Notes under the pieces: generated by a model
What the model was told of the DNA's origin: nothing
Databases searched by the model: none
The model's input: only the letters and a program-made list of their open reading frames with translations
Shown here: in pieces, positions 8,663 through 16,728 of the stretch
Position numbering within the stretch: position 1 is the stretch's first letter
Layout: each line of letters begins with the position of its first letter
Source of the DNA: SAR86 cluster bacterium
GTDB lineage: Bacteria > Pseudomonadota > Gammaproteobacteria > Magnimaribacterales > D2472
Assembly: GCA_003331565.1 (NCBI GenBank)
Contig: QOPE01000003.1
Span: forward strand, 1-35,802
Direction of reading: 5' to 3'
DNA length: 35,802 nt
Made by a program: the position numbers and the translations under genes

Positions 8663-9423
8663 TGATTGATAGAAAGAAACGTAAAAAATTTGGTCAAAAC
8701 TACTTAATCGATCCGGTCACCATTCACAAAATTATCAAAAGCATTGGCGTAGATAATCAGCTTCCCTATCTTGAAATTGGTCCTGGGCATGGCGCTATAA
8801 CTGATGGCTTTATAGAGTTAGCAAATGATTACAGTGCAGTAGAAATTGATCACGAAAATATAGAATTTCTTTTAAAGAAATATGGAGATCAACAAATTAA
8901 CCTGATTTCCCAAGATATATTAAGCTTTAATTTTGAGGGCCTTCCAGAGAACGTAAAAATTATTGGCAACCTCCCATATAACATTGCATCACAAATAATC
9001 ATCAAAATCTTAGCCAGCAAGGTTAATCCCAAAGATTTACATTTTATGGTTCAAAAAGAATTTGCAGATAGGCTATGCGCAAAGCCAGGAGACAAATCAT
9101 GGAGCAAGATATCCATTAAATCACAAGTGATTTTCTTTAATGAATCACTTTTCGAAATTGATCCGAGTGCTTTTGATATAAAGCCAAAAGTTACGTCTTC
9201 ATTTATTAGAATGACACCCTTGAAAAATCCCATTGTTAAGAAAGCAGATTTTCATAGTTTCTCAAAATTTATTGATGTTTGTTTTCAATCCAAAAGAAAA
9301 AGTTTAAAAAATAATTTAAAGGATCTATTGATTGATGCCGACTTCAGTTTGGAACATTTCAAGAAAAGACCCGAAGAAATAACACTCGATCAATACAAAG
9401 AATTATTTAAAATGATCAAATGA
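8662..9423 (+). CDS. ksgA: 16S rRNA (adenine1518-N6/adenine1519-N6)-dimethyltransferase
   Basis: Dimethylates two adjacent adenines near the 3' end of 16S rRNA during small-subunit maturation (KsgA/RsmA). About 253 aa. Motifs: the RKKFGQNYLID N-terminal signature, SAM-binding LEIGPGHGAIT, and the catalytic IGNLPYNIASQII (NxPY motif). The C terminus has the basic FQSKRKSLKNNL helix. I chose the ATG at 8662, which overlaps the pdxA TGA as TGATG; the track starts one codon earlier at a TTG. It overlaps apaH by 4 bp. The apaG gene usually lying between ksgA and apaH is absent. Confidence 0.97.
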   Translation: MIDRKKRKKFGQNYLIDPVTIHKIIKSIGVDNQLPYLEIGPGHGAITDGFIELANDYSAVEIDHENIEFLLKKYGDQQINLISQDILSFNFEGLPENVKIIGNLPYNIASQIIIKILASKVNPKDLHFMVQKEFADRLCAKPGDKSWSKISIKSQVIFFNESLFEIDPSAFDIKPKVTSSFIRMTPLKNPIVKKADFHSFSKFIDVCFQSKRKSLKNNLKDLLIDADFSLEHFKKRPEEITLDQYKELFKMIK

Positions 9424-10211
9424 GTACTTATGTGATTGGCGACGTTCATGGTTGCTTTAACGAACTCAAAAAATTATTAAAAAAGATTTCATTTAATCCT
9501 TCAAAAGATTCAATTATTTTTACTGGAGATTTGGTCAACCGTGGCAATCAATCTCTTGAAGTTCTAGAGTTTTGCATGAAGGAAAAATCAATTGATACTG
9601 TACTTGGAAATCATGATGTTTTTTTAATAAAAAGCTTATTAGGGAAAAAATCACCCGAACGTTTAAAGAAAATTTGCGCACATAAAAATAAAAAAAAATT
9701 TTTACAATGGCTTGTTAAGAAGCCTTTTCTAATTTCAAAGAAACTGAATGGTAAAGAGTTCATTATTGTTCATGCTGGAATTCCACCTTCTTGGTCAATC
9801 AAAGATACTAAGGTTTTTGCTAAAAGACTCAGCAAAAACCTAAAAAATAATCCTGAGCAATTTGTACAACATGCTTGGGGAAATAAACCCAATACTTGGA
9901 ATAACAAACTTAATGATGAGGAGCTTGATAGAGTTACATTAAACTACCTCACAAGAATGAGGTTTTGTAATGCTTCTGGCAAGATGGATTTAAAATCAAA
10001 TGGTCTTTTTAGTAAAATGAAATTCAAGAAATGGTTCCAGCATTGGGATCTTGATGAAAATAAAAGAGTTATCTTTGGTCATTGGGCTGCATTGAATGGT
10101 AAGACTCTAAACAGGCAATTCATCGGTCTCGATACTGCATGTGTTTGGGGCGGAAAGCTAACAGCTTTTAGGCTAGACGATGAAACATTCTTCCAAATAA
10201 AAAAAATATGA
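9420..10211 (+). CDS. apaH: Diadenosine tetraphosphatase (symmetrical Ap4A hydrolase)
   Basis: Hydrolyses Ap4A to two ADP, limiting stress dinucleotides and NpnN RNA caps. The 263-aa PPP-family metallophosphatase shows all expected metal motifs in order: VIGDVHGCFNEL, FTGDLVNRG, VLGNHDVFL, VHAGIPP and FGHWAALNG, then LDTACVWGGKLTAFRL. The LTRMRFC segment is also typical of ApaH. The start overlaps the ksgA stop (ATGA), and its own stop overlaps cca the same way. Placement after ksgA is conserved, although apaG is missing here. Confidence 0.96.
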   Translation: MSTYVIGDVHGCFNELKKLLKKISFNPSKDSIIFTGDLVNRGNQSLEVLEFCMKEKSIDTVLGNHDVFLIKSLLGKKSPERLKKICAHKNKKKFLQWLVKKPFLISKKLNGKEFIIVHAGIPPSWSIKDTKVFAKRLSKNLKNNPEQFVQHAWGNKPNTWNNKLNDEELDRVTLNYLTRMRFCNASGKMDLKSNGLFSKMKFKKWFQHWDLDENKRVIFGHWAALNGKTLNRQFIGLDTACVWGGKLTAFRLDDETFFQIKKI

Positions 10212-11215
10212 AGACTTATCAGGTTGGTGGAAGCGTCAGAGATGAGCTGCTTGGCGTGGAACCTCATGACAAAGATTGGGTTGTTGTTGGGTCTTCTCCG
10301 GAAGAAATGATCGAGGCTGGATTTAGACCAATTGGAAAGGATTTTCCTGTCTTTCTTCATCCAGATACGAAAGAAGAATATGCACTTGCAAGAACTGAAA
10401 GAAAATCTGGCAAGGGCTATCATGGATTTAAGTTTTACTATGATCCCTCAGTAACACTTGAAGATGATTTGCTAAGAAGAGATCTTACAATCAATGCCAT
10501 TGCTAAAGATAGTCAGGGCAAACTGATTGATCCCTTTAATGGTCAGGATGATTTATTAAATAAAAAACTTAGAAATGTTTCCAATGCCTTTTGTGAAGAT
10601 CCGCTAAGAGCTATAAGGCTTGGAAGGTTTCTTAGCTATAAACACATTTCAGATTTTTCAATAACCCCGCAACTTAAAGCCATTGTTAAGAAAATCTTAG
10701 ATTCTGGAGAATTAAACTATCTTTCAAGTGACAGAGTATTTGCTGAAATAGATAAAGCAATGCAAAACCATTTCCCTGAAAAATTTTTTAATTTTGTGGT
10801 TGAGAATAAACTTGATAAACCATGGCTAAAAGATATCAACTCACTTGATGGTTTTAGTGCTTCGAATTCAGATCTTAGATGGGTGGAGCTATCATGCTTG
10901 AATCATTTCACTGATTTTGATCAAATCCCTCTGCCAAGCAAGATTAAAAAACTTATTAGTATAGCCAAACAACTTGCTAATATAGAGATCGACAATATTC
11001 TTATCGAAAATATTGACTCTCTTAGAATCCTAAGAAACGAAGAAGATATTATGAGGATTTTGTCCTTAGGACTAGAATGCATGGATCAAAATCTTATTAC
11101 GAAGATTGTGCTTTTATATAAGGATATTAAATTTGCAGAGCTGGAAAAATTAGATCCGAATGAAAGAAAGAACGAAAAAATTAACCTATTAAAGGACTTG
11201 GTGAGTAAGTTATGA
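10208..11215 (+). CDS. cca: CCA tRNA nucleotidyltransferase, short form without HD domain
   Basis: Adds or repairs the 3'-CCA end of tRNAs. It is a class II nucleotidyltransferase: the N-terminal YQVGGSVRDELLG loop, the metal DKDW pair, the RRDLTINAIAKD motif, and EDPLRAIRLGRFLSY for template/neck recognition. At 335 aa it is shorter than the ~410-aa E. coli enzyme and I see no C-terminal HD phosphohydrolase motif. It is therefore probably a nucleotidyltransferase only, without the 2',3'-cyclic phosphodiesterase activity. The C-terminal third is poorly conserved and lysine-rich. It is coupled by ATGA overlaps to apaH upstream and the reductase gene downstream. Confidence 0.93.
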   Translation: MKTYQVGGSVRDELLGVEPHDKDWVVVGSSPEEMIEAGFRPIGKDFPVFLHPDTKEEYALARTERKSGKGYHGFKFYYDPSVTLEDDLLRRDLTINAIAKDSQGKLIDPFNGQDDLLNKKLRNVSNAFCEDPLRAIRLGRFLSYKHISDFSITPQLKAIVKKILDSGELNYLSSDRVFAEIDKAMQNHFPEKFFNFVVENKLDKPWLKDINSLDGFSASNSDLRWVELSCLNHFTDFDQIPLPSKIKKLISIAKQLANIEIDNILIENIDSLRILRNEEDIMRILSLGLECMDQNLITKIVLLYKDIKFAELEKLDPNERKNEKINLLKDLVSKL

Positions 11216-11940
11216 ATAAAGTCGCACTGATCACTGGCGGTGCCAAGAGAATTGGCTTTGAAATTGCTAAACTTCTATGGAGTGAGGATTGGGATTTAAT
11301 TATTCACTATCGCTCCTCCCAGCCTGAGGCTGAACTGTTTGCAAATGAAATGAATGAGCAAAGAGAAAATTCAGTTCAATTAATTCAAGCGGATCTTGAT
11401 AATGCAGAAGATGTAAAAAGGGTGATAATCCAGACCATCAAATGGCACTCAAGAGTTGATGCGCTGATCAATAATGCCTCAACATTCTTCCCTACCCCGC
11501 TGGGGGAAATAAATGAAAACAATTGGGAAAAATTAATTAATAGTAATATAAAAGCGCCGCTTTTTCTGATTGATGGCTTGGCTGATGAGCTCAAGAAAAA
11601 TCATGGCAATATTATTAATATTACTGATATGAATATTGAAAAAGGTTTGGCTAATCATGCCATCTACATTGCTGCTAAAGCTGGTCTTGAAGCTATTACC
11701 AAAGTATTTGCAAGAGATCTAGCACCTGCTATAAAAGTAAATGCTGTAGCACCCGGCGCAATATTAGAGCCACCAGGTATTGAGTGGTCTGAAGATGTAA
11801 AAAAGAAAATACTAAGAAAAATACCGCTTAACAGAATGGGAAATGAAAAAGATATAGCTGAGGCGGTTTTATTTTTAATTAATTCCCCTTATATTACAGG
11901 TCAAACAATCAATGTAGATGGTGGGAGATCAATCGGCTAA
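11212..11940 (+). CDS. folM: Pteridine reductase / FolM-like short-chain dehydrogenase
   Basis: A 242-aa SDR whose motifs resemble the pteridine reductase/dihydromonapterin reductase group: VALITGGAKRIGFEIAKLL for NADP binding, LINNASTFFPTPLGEI, the NITDMN strand, AIYIAAKAGLEAITK with the catalytic Tyr and Lys, and VAPGAILEP. These enzymes reduce dihydromonapterin or dihydrofolate and can supplement DHFR. The folate genes folB and folK lie about 1 kb away on the other strand, which supports a pterin role. No DHFR gene is in the window. The start overlaps the cca stop (ATGA). Other SDR substrates cannot be excluded. Confidence 0.82.
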   Translation: MNKVALITGGAKRIGFEIAKLLWSEDWDLIIHYRSSQPEAELFANEMNEQRENSVQLIQADLDNAEDVKRVIIQTIKWHSRVDALINNASTFFPTPLGEINENNWEKLINSNIKAPLFLIDGLADELKKNHGNIINITDMNIEKGLANHAIYIAAKAGLEAITKVFARDLAPAIKVNAVAPGAILEPPGIEWSEDVKKKILRKIPLNRMGNEKDIAEAVLFLINSPYITGQTINVDGGRSIG

Positions 11941-12983
11941 TGGATGATTTATTTTCAGGAACTAAAGCCGTAGATCATAAGCTTAAATTTGATGAGCAAG
12001 GTCTGCATGATTGGTTTTCTAAAAATCTTTCTGAATTTGGTTCCATTGAAAAAATTGAACAATTTAAAGGTGGCCAATCCAATCCCACTTACAAAATTAC
12101 AACTGCTAATAAAAAGTTTGTTCTCAGAAGAAAGCCACCTGGAAAATTATTACCTTCTGCTCATGCGGTAGATAGAGAATATAAAGTTATAACCGCATTA
12201 AATTCTACTGACGTGCCAGTCCCTAGGACATTTGGTCTCTGTGAAGATGAAAAAATTATTGGTACATCATTCTTTGTTATGGAATTTTTGGATGGAAATA
12301 TTTATTGGGATTTACTGCTTGAAGACTTTAATCCAAAAATCAGAAGAGCCATTTATGATAGTAAAAATAAAGTCATTAGTGCATTGCATCAAGTAAATTT
12401 TGAATCCATTGGTCTCGGTGATTATGGCAAACACGGCAACTACGTTGCTCGTCAAGTTTCGACTTGGACAAAGCAATATCTTGCATCACAAACCGACGAT
12501 ATAGAATCTATGAACAATTTAATAGAATGGTTACCAAAAAATATTCCTGATGATGATGAAACGTCTATTGTTCATGGGGACTACCGTTTAGATAACATGA
12601 TCTTCAATGATAATCACGAAGTGATTGGCGTTCTTGATTGGGAGTTATCAACGCTTGGACATCCCATCGCAGATTTTAATTATCATTGTCTTAATTGGAG
12701 AACCCTCCCGCAACTTCAAGATGAGAAGTACTGTAAAGAGTCTGGAATTCCATCAGAGAAGGAGTACATGGATATGTATGCCATGAGAACTGGAAAGGAT
12801 CTTAATAAGCACTGGGAGTTTTACATTATCTTTAATATATTTAAAATCGCCGCTATCTTGCAAGGTATCCTAGGTAGAGTTAGAGATGGCACAGCTACAA
12901 GCAAGCACGCAGAAGAGAGAGGCATGCAAGTCTATCCTCTCTCTGAGGCAGCCTGGAATAATGTACTTAAAGAGTACGGTTAA
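11940..12983 (+). CDS. APH-fold phosphotransferase, ACAD10/11 kinase-domain type
   Basis: A 347-aa kinase-like protein with the layout of the stand-alone aminoglycoside-phosphotransferase-like proteins related to the N-terminal domain of ACAD10/11: FKGGQSNPTYKI, FVLRRKPPGKLLPSAHAVDREY, VPVPRTFGLCED, FFVMEFLDG, the catalytic SIVHGDYRLDNMIF, and the metal LDWELSTLGHPIADFNY. ACAD10/11 kinases phosphorylate 4-hydroxy fatty acyl-CoA. That suggests, but does not prove, an acyl-CoA or fatty-acid substrate; no acyl-CoA dehydrogenase gene is near. It begins at TAATG on the previous stop and ends exactly where folK ends on the opposite strand. Confidence 0.85.
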   Translation: MDDLFSGTKAVDHKLKFDEQGLHDWFSKNLSEFGSIEKIEQFKGGQSNPTYKITTANKKFVLRRKPPGKLLPSAHAVDREYKVITALNSTDVPVPRTFGLCEDEKIIGTSFFVMEFLDGNIYWDLLLEDFNPKIRRAIYDSKNKVISALHQVNFESIGLGDYGKHGNYVARQVSTWTKQYLASQTDDIESMNNLIEWLPKNIPDDDETSIVHGDYRLDNMIFNDNHEVIGVLDWELSTLGHPIADFNYHCLNWRTLPQLQDEKYCKESGIPSEKEYMDMYAMRTGKDLNKHWEFYIIFNIFKIAAILQGILGRVRDGTATSKHAEERGMQVYPLSEAAWNNVLKEYG

Positions 12984-13430
12984 TCAATCTGTAGTTACTT
13001 TTTCTAAGTTTGAGTCGCCTAGATTGATGCTGAGCTTATCCGATAAATGTGGTGAAATAATTTCATTAATCGGAATTCCAACAAAATTATATTTTTCGAG
13101 CTCATCACTAACAAATTGAATATCATCATCTGCAACAACTAAAATGATATCAATATCTATGGTCCTAGAACTAAATTTTGGCTGGGATCTGTCACGCTTA
13201 AGAAGATTTTCTATTTTTTTTAATTCTTTATTTAAATCATCGAAGTCTAGTTTGCTTTTAATACCTAAAGCGCAGTTAATAAAGTCCTCTCCCTCAAATC
13301 CTTCAGAGGGTGATTTATAAAAGTTTGAACAGCTAATTTCTATACCAATTTTTTTTAAATGGTTAATGGCTGAATTCAGGTTAGAAATTGCATCTATGTT
13401 GCTGCCCAAAGAAAGAAAAAAAGACTTCAT
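12984..13430 (-). CDS. folK: 2-amino-4-hydroxy-6-hydroxymethyldihydropteridine pyrophosphokinase
   Basis: Transfers pyrophosphate from ATP to 6-hydroxymethyl-dihydropterin in folate synthesis. The 148-aa protein has the N-terminal FLSLGSNIDAISNL, SNFYKSPSEGFEGEDFINCA, and the ATP/metal motif KRDRSQPKFSSRTIDIDIIL (the family RxxPRxIDLDIL variant). It overlaps folB by 4 bp upstream. Its stop codon abuts the stop of the convergent phosphotransferase gene with zero intergenic bases, so neither gene has its own terminator between them. Confidence 0.95.
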   Translation of the reverse strand: MKSFFLSLGSNIDAISNLNSAINHLKKIGIEISCSNFYKSPSEGFEGEDFINCALGIKSKLDFDDLNKELKKIENLLKRDRSQPKFSSRTIDIDIILVVADDDIQFVSDELEKYNFVGIPINEIISPHLSDKLSINLGDSNLEKVTTD

Positions 13431-13774
13431 CTTTCAATCATAATACCGACATCTTTAGAAAATCTTAATGCTCCTGGTTTCGAGAGCCTAAGCTTAACTT
13501 TTTGAATGCCGAATTTAGATTTTAAATGGTCCACTATGCCCTCACCTAAAGCTTCAATTAATTTATAGTCGGAGCCCTTAATAAAGGAAATTAAAGACTT
13601 GGTTATTTTTTTGTAATCCAAGGTATCGTCAATTGAATCACTTTTACCTGGTACTGAGACATCAAATTCAAAATCTAAATCTATGCTGATTAGCTGCCTA
13701 ACCTCTCTTTCCCAGCCAAAGATTCCAATGATGGTTTCAACTCTTAGATCTCTTATGTATATCGTATCTTTCAT
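13427..13774 (-). CDS. folB: Dihydroneopterin aldolase
   Basis: Cleaves 7,8-dihydroneopterin to 6-hydroxymethyl-dihydropterin, the substrate of FolK, to which it is coupled by a 4-bp overlap. The 115-aa T-fold protein has IYIRDLRVETIIGIFGWEREVRQ (catalytic-glutamate strand region), DYKKITKSLISFI, and LIEALGEGIVDHL with the pterin-anchoring glutamate. It is normal length for the family. It also overlaps the tsaD stop by 4 bp. The tsaD-plsY-folB order common in gammaproteobacteria is shortened here because plsY is missing. Confidence 0.95.
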   Translation of the reverse strand: MKDTIYIRDLRVETIIGIFGWEREVRQLISIDLDFEFDVSVPGKSDSIDDTLDYKKITKSLISFIKGSDYKLIEALGEGIVDHLKSKFGIQKVKLRLSKPGALRFSKDVGIMIER

Positions 13775-14781
13775 AGCTTTAACTCATCAAGTGGCCATCT
13801 AGGTCTAACCGATGAGACTAAATTATATGATGAAATCTCAGAATATAATGAGCCTAGATAAGCAACCATCGCCGCATTATCTGTGCAATGACGAAGAGGC
13901 GGATAATGCAAATTAATATTTTTATTATCAGCAAGAGAGTCCATTTTTGATCTTAGTAGTTTGTTGGCTGCGACTCCTCCAGCCAAGACAATATCTTTGA
14001 CAGAATTTTTTGATAAAGCGAAGTCAATCTTTTTAACAAGAATTTCAGTTGCTGACTCTTGAAAGGATGCAGCAATGTCTGCCTGATGCTTATCAGTAAT
14101 GGTCGATAACTTCTCAACGGCATATAAAACGGCTGTCTTTAAACCACTAAAACTCATATCGCAATCGTTAGAGTGAGCCATCGGTTGTGGAAAAGAAAAA
14201 GATGAGCTATCTCCTTGCATAGCAATTTTCTCAAGAATTGGTCCTCCTGGATAACCAAGATTTAACAACTTAGCAACCTTATCAAAGGCCTCACCTACTG
14301 CATCATCTCTTGTGTCGCCTAATAATTCATAATCACCAAGCTTGTTGACTTTAATGATCATACTATGACCACCTGAAACCAATAAAGTAATGAATGGGAA
14401 ATCCAAATGAATGTCTTGATCAATTTTTGGAGCATGTAAATGAGCCTCTAAGTGATTAATAGGCACAACCGGTTTATTAAGACTGATTGAGAGACCGTGT
14501 GCTAAATTCTCACCAATTAATAGTGCACCAATAAGTCCTGGTCCAGCAGTATATGCAATTTGATCTATATTTTTTAAATCAAACTCTGCCATGCACTGAT
14601 CCAAAACGTTGATAATTTTGGCGCAGTGATCACGAGATGCAAGTTCAGGTACTACCCCCCCATACGCTGCATGCAAATCAATTTGAGAATAAACTTTTTC
14701 AGCAATTATTTGAGAAGAATTGCTGTCATAAAGAGCAATAGCCGTCTCATCACATGAAGTTTCAATACCTAAGGTAACCAT
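13771..14781 (-). CDS. tsaD: tRNA N6-threonylcarbamoyladenosine transferase TsaD
   Basis: Catalytic ASKHA-fold subunit that transfers threonylcarbamoyl to A37 of ANN-decoding tRNAs, with TsaB and TsaE. Motifs: LGIETSCDETAIALYD, the iron/zinc-binding HLEAHLHAP, LVSGGHSMII, the phosphate/adenosine loops DAVGEAFDKVAKLL and SFSGLKTAV, and LAGGVAANKLLR with DNAAMVAYLG. The track start at 14847 adds 22 atypical residues that would run across the rpsU promoter. I use the internal ATG at 14781, which gives the canonical MVTLGIETSCDE terminus and 336 aa, the usual length. Confidence 0.96.
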   Translation of the reverse strand: MVTLGIETSCDETAIALYDSNSSQIIAEKVYSQIDLHAAYGGVVPELASRDHCAKIINVLDQCMAEFDLKNIDQIAYTAGPGLIGALLIGENLAHGLSISLNKPVVPINHLEAHLHAPKIDQDIHLDFPFITLLVSGGHSMIIKVNKLGDYELLGDTRDDAVGEAFDKVAKLLNLGYPGGPILEKIAMQGDSSSFSFPQPMAHSNDCDMSFSGLKTAVLYAVEKLSTITDKHQADIAASFQESATEILVKKIDFALSKNSVKDIVLAGGVAANKLLRSKMDSLADNKNINLHYPPLRHCTDNAAMVAYLGSLYSEISSYNLVSSVRPRWPLDELKL

Positions 14782-14833
14782 AATTTTTTCTTTGCAATAG
14801 TATGCCAAAAAGCATAAACTACGCATCTTAATT
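14782..14833. promoter_or_regulatory. Divergent tsaD/rpsU promoter region
   Basis: A 52-bp gap holds the signals for both directions. For rpsU, TTTGCA (14791-14796) and CATAAA (14813-14818) sit 16 bp apart, giving a leader of only about 9 nt without an obvious Shine-Dalgarno. A small inverted repeat, TATGC and GCATA (14801-14805 and 14812-14816), lies between these hexamers. The hexamers are imperfect, so this is a tentative call. Confidence 0.4.
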
Positions 14834-15052
14834 ATGCCTTCAATCAAAATAAAAGATACTGAATACTTTGACGTTGGTCTTCGAAAATTTAAACGTGCTT
14901 GCGAAAAAGCAGGAATTGTTCCTGAAATTCGTAAACGTGAATTTTACGAAAAACCAACTGAGATGAGAAAAAGAAAAATGGCTGCAGCAAAGAAACGTGC
15001 CCATAAATCAAATAGAAAATTTTCTTTTTCTCGTCAAAGGTCCTACAGATAA
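14834..15052 (+). CDS. rpsU: Small ribosomal subunit protein bS21
   Basis: A 72-aa highly basic ribosomal protein of the 30S platform near the anti-Shine-Dalgarno end of 16S rRNA. It shows the family pattern [39 protein letters not shown], followed by the Lys/Arg-rich AAAKKRAHK tail. It is divergent from tsaD, the standard gammaproteobacterial arrangement, and is followed immediately by yqeY. The macromolecular-synthesis operon that usually continues with dnaG and rpoD is interrupted here. Confidence 0.98.
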   Translation: MPSIKIKDTEYFDVGLRKFKRACEKAGIVPEIRKREFYEKPTEMRKRKMAAAKKRAHKSNRKFSFSRQRSYR

Positions 15053-15499
15053 TTGTCCTTACTAGATCAAATCAATCAAGACATTAAAAGTGCCATGCTT
15101 GAAAAGCGCGTACTTGAAAGAGATACACTCAGAATGCTACTTGCTGAAATTAAGCGGTATCAAATTGATGAAAAAGCTGAGGCAACCGATGAGGTCGTCC
15201 TGACAATCATTAACAAGATGGTCAAACAGCGAAAAGACTCTATTGAACAATTCACAAAGGGTGGTCGGGATGACTTGGCTTCTAAAGAGAAAGATCAATT
15301 AGAGGTCATCAAGCAATACCTACCAGAGCAGCTTTCTGAAGATAAAATTCGTGAAATTGTTGAAGCTGGTGTTAACTCAACCCAAGCATCCTCCATGCAA
15401 GATATGGGTAAAGTCATGGGTGCCATCAAATCTGAATTACAGGGCAAAGCTGATATGGGGCTTGTAAGTCAGATTGTTAAGACAGCACTTTCTAGTTAG
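15053..15499 (+). CDS. yqeY: GatB/YqeY domain-containing protein
   Basis: A 148-aa helical protein of the YqeY family, related to the tRNA-binding tail domain of GatB; its cellular role is not settled. The N terminus SLLDQINQDIKSAMLEKRVLERDTLRMLLAEIKRYQID and the later EQFTKGGRDDLASKEKDQLEVIKQYLPEQL block are characteristic. It starts with TTG directly after the rpsU stop; the conserved SLxDxI N terminus leaves no better start. Its TAG stop overlaps the TAA of the convergent amidohydrolase gene by 4 bp. Confidence 0.93.
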   Translation: MSLLDQINQDIKSAMLEKRVLERDTLRMLLAEIKRYQIDEKAEATDEVVLTIINKMVKQRKDSIEQFTKGGRDDLASKEKDQLEVIKQYLPEQLSEDKIREIVEAGVNSTQASSMQDMGKVMGAIKSELQGKADMGLVSQIVKTALSS

Positions 15500-16728
15500 T
15501 GTTTGTAGGCCGAAGGTAAATCCCTTTTATCTGTATACCTTTCTGTTAGTCTTGAAGCACGAGTTGCTAGACTCATTTCATCCCCATTAATAATGACAGT
15601 AGTGGGATATGCTGAAGGTTCCAATGGATCATCGCTCCAAATTACTATATCTGCAAAATTTCCCTCTTTAAGTGATCCTCTATTCTGAATATTGAAAATC
15701 TCAGCAACCGTACTTGTCATGCCTGCGATGCCTGCTGAATAATTCATACCATGAGCAACAGCATTACCCGCACCCTGCCTCATTAAATGATAATTATGGC
15801 TCCTTTGTGTGCTAAACATTACTTTGATACCGGCATTACTAAGAATGCCACCCAGCTTAATATTTGAAGCTAATTCATCGAATGAATCTGGAATGTTATC
15901 CATAGGATCAATAATAACTGAAACCCCTGATGCCTGAATTTGATCTAATACCAATGGTGCTTCTTCAACACTCATTAACACTAAATCAAGATCAAATTCT
16001 TTTTTAAGACGCAATGCCTGAAGTATGTCTGATGCTCGATTCACCTCTAGAACCAAAGGTATTTCTCCATTTACCACTCTTGCTAGAGCTTCAATATCTT
16101 GTAGCTGCATATCTAAAGAGCTTGCAAATGTAGTTTCCAGCAAATCTTCTATCTCAGCCCCATCTTTATTTTTTGCTAATTCAAACATGGACTCCATGAT
16201 TTGAACAGTTTCAGCTCTTGAACCTCCTGTTGCACCAATTCTTGAATACATTGCTACATCCGGATCTCCTGTGATATCTAAGTTCCCATCAAGCAAGAAG
16301 AAAGATCCCATCCCCTTAAAAATGTGGCTTGAATATCCGGGGGTGGAAATCGAAGATGTAACACCATTACTTCTATTCCATGGAATCAGTGTGGAATGTG
16401 GATTGAAGGCATTGAAAACACTGAAGCCTGGTCCAAAAAAATCTGGTTCATCATCATTAGTAACATCTAAGGCATTAATCTCTACTACCCCCAAGTTACT
16501 TATGGGCGAAATAAGCCCTGGAGTAACTGGCTTACCCCTTGCTTCTATGACTTTAGCCGATGATGAATTTAAAAACTTACCAACTTCTACTATTTTATTA
16601 TCAGTAATTAAAATATCGCCTATGAAACTATCGCCTTGTCCATCATGGATTTGACCAGACTTAATCAAAATTGAGTTAGCAGTTAAATTAAAAGATAAAA
16701 ATACTATAAATAAGATTAATCGCTTCAT
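15496..16728 (-). CDS. Exported amidohydrolase-like protein with degenerate metal site
   Basis: A 410-aa protein with a signal peptide (LILFIVFLSFNLTANS) and a recognisable amidohydrolase/imidazolonepropionase-like frame: the N-terminal beta segment ILIKSGQIHDGQGDSFIGDILI, RGKPVTPGLI, and the C-terminal GSLKEGNFADIVIWSDDPLEPSAYPTTVIING. Ligand positions seem lost. The HxH after PGLI is replaced by SPISNLG, and stretches aligned by eye to the partner's NHCYRADE, FHHAVE and HSDDE read EVNRASD, MSVEEA and STQRSH. It overlaps the upstream amidohydrolase gene by 4 bp, so the two are probably made together. It may be a non-catalytic partner; the substrate is unknown. Confidence 0.85.
   Translation of the reverse strand: MKRLILFIVFLSFNLTANSILIKSGQIHDGQGDSFIGDILITDNKIVEVGKFLNSSSAKVIEARGKPVTPGLISPISNLGVVEINALDVTNDDEPDFFGPGFSVFNAFNPHSTLIPWNRSNGVTSSISTPGYSSHIFKGMGSFFLLDGNLDITGDPDVAMYSRIGATGGSRAETVQIMESMFELAKNKDGAEIEDLLETTFASSLDMQLQDIEALARVVNGEIPLVLEVNRASDILQALRLKKEFDLDLVLMSVEEAPLVLDQIQASGVSVIIDPMDNIPDSFDELASNIKLGGILSNAGIKVMFSTQRSHNYHLMRQGAGNAVAHGMNYSAGIAGMTSTVAEIFNIQNRGSLKEGNFADIVIWSDDPLEPSAYPTTVIINGDEMSLATRASRLTERYTDKRDLPSAYKH

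Noticed and set aside
10079-10423. 114-aa minus-strand ORF across the apaH/cca junction
   Set aside because: Opposes two well-conserved genes and has no recognisable features.
14782-14847. N-terminal extension of tsaD in the track
   Set aside because: The additional 22 residues resemble no TsaD sequence and would cover the rpsU promoter; the canonical terminus starts at 14781.
16271-16654. 127-aa plus-strand ORF inside the degenerate amidohydrolase gene
   Set aside because: Shadow of a gene with a clear signal peptide and fold markers on the other strand.
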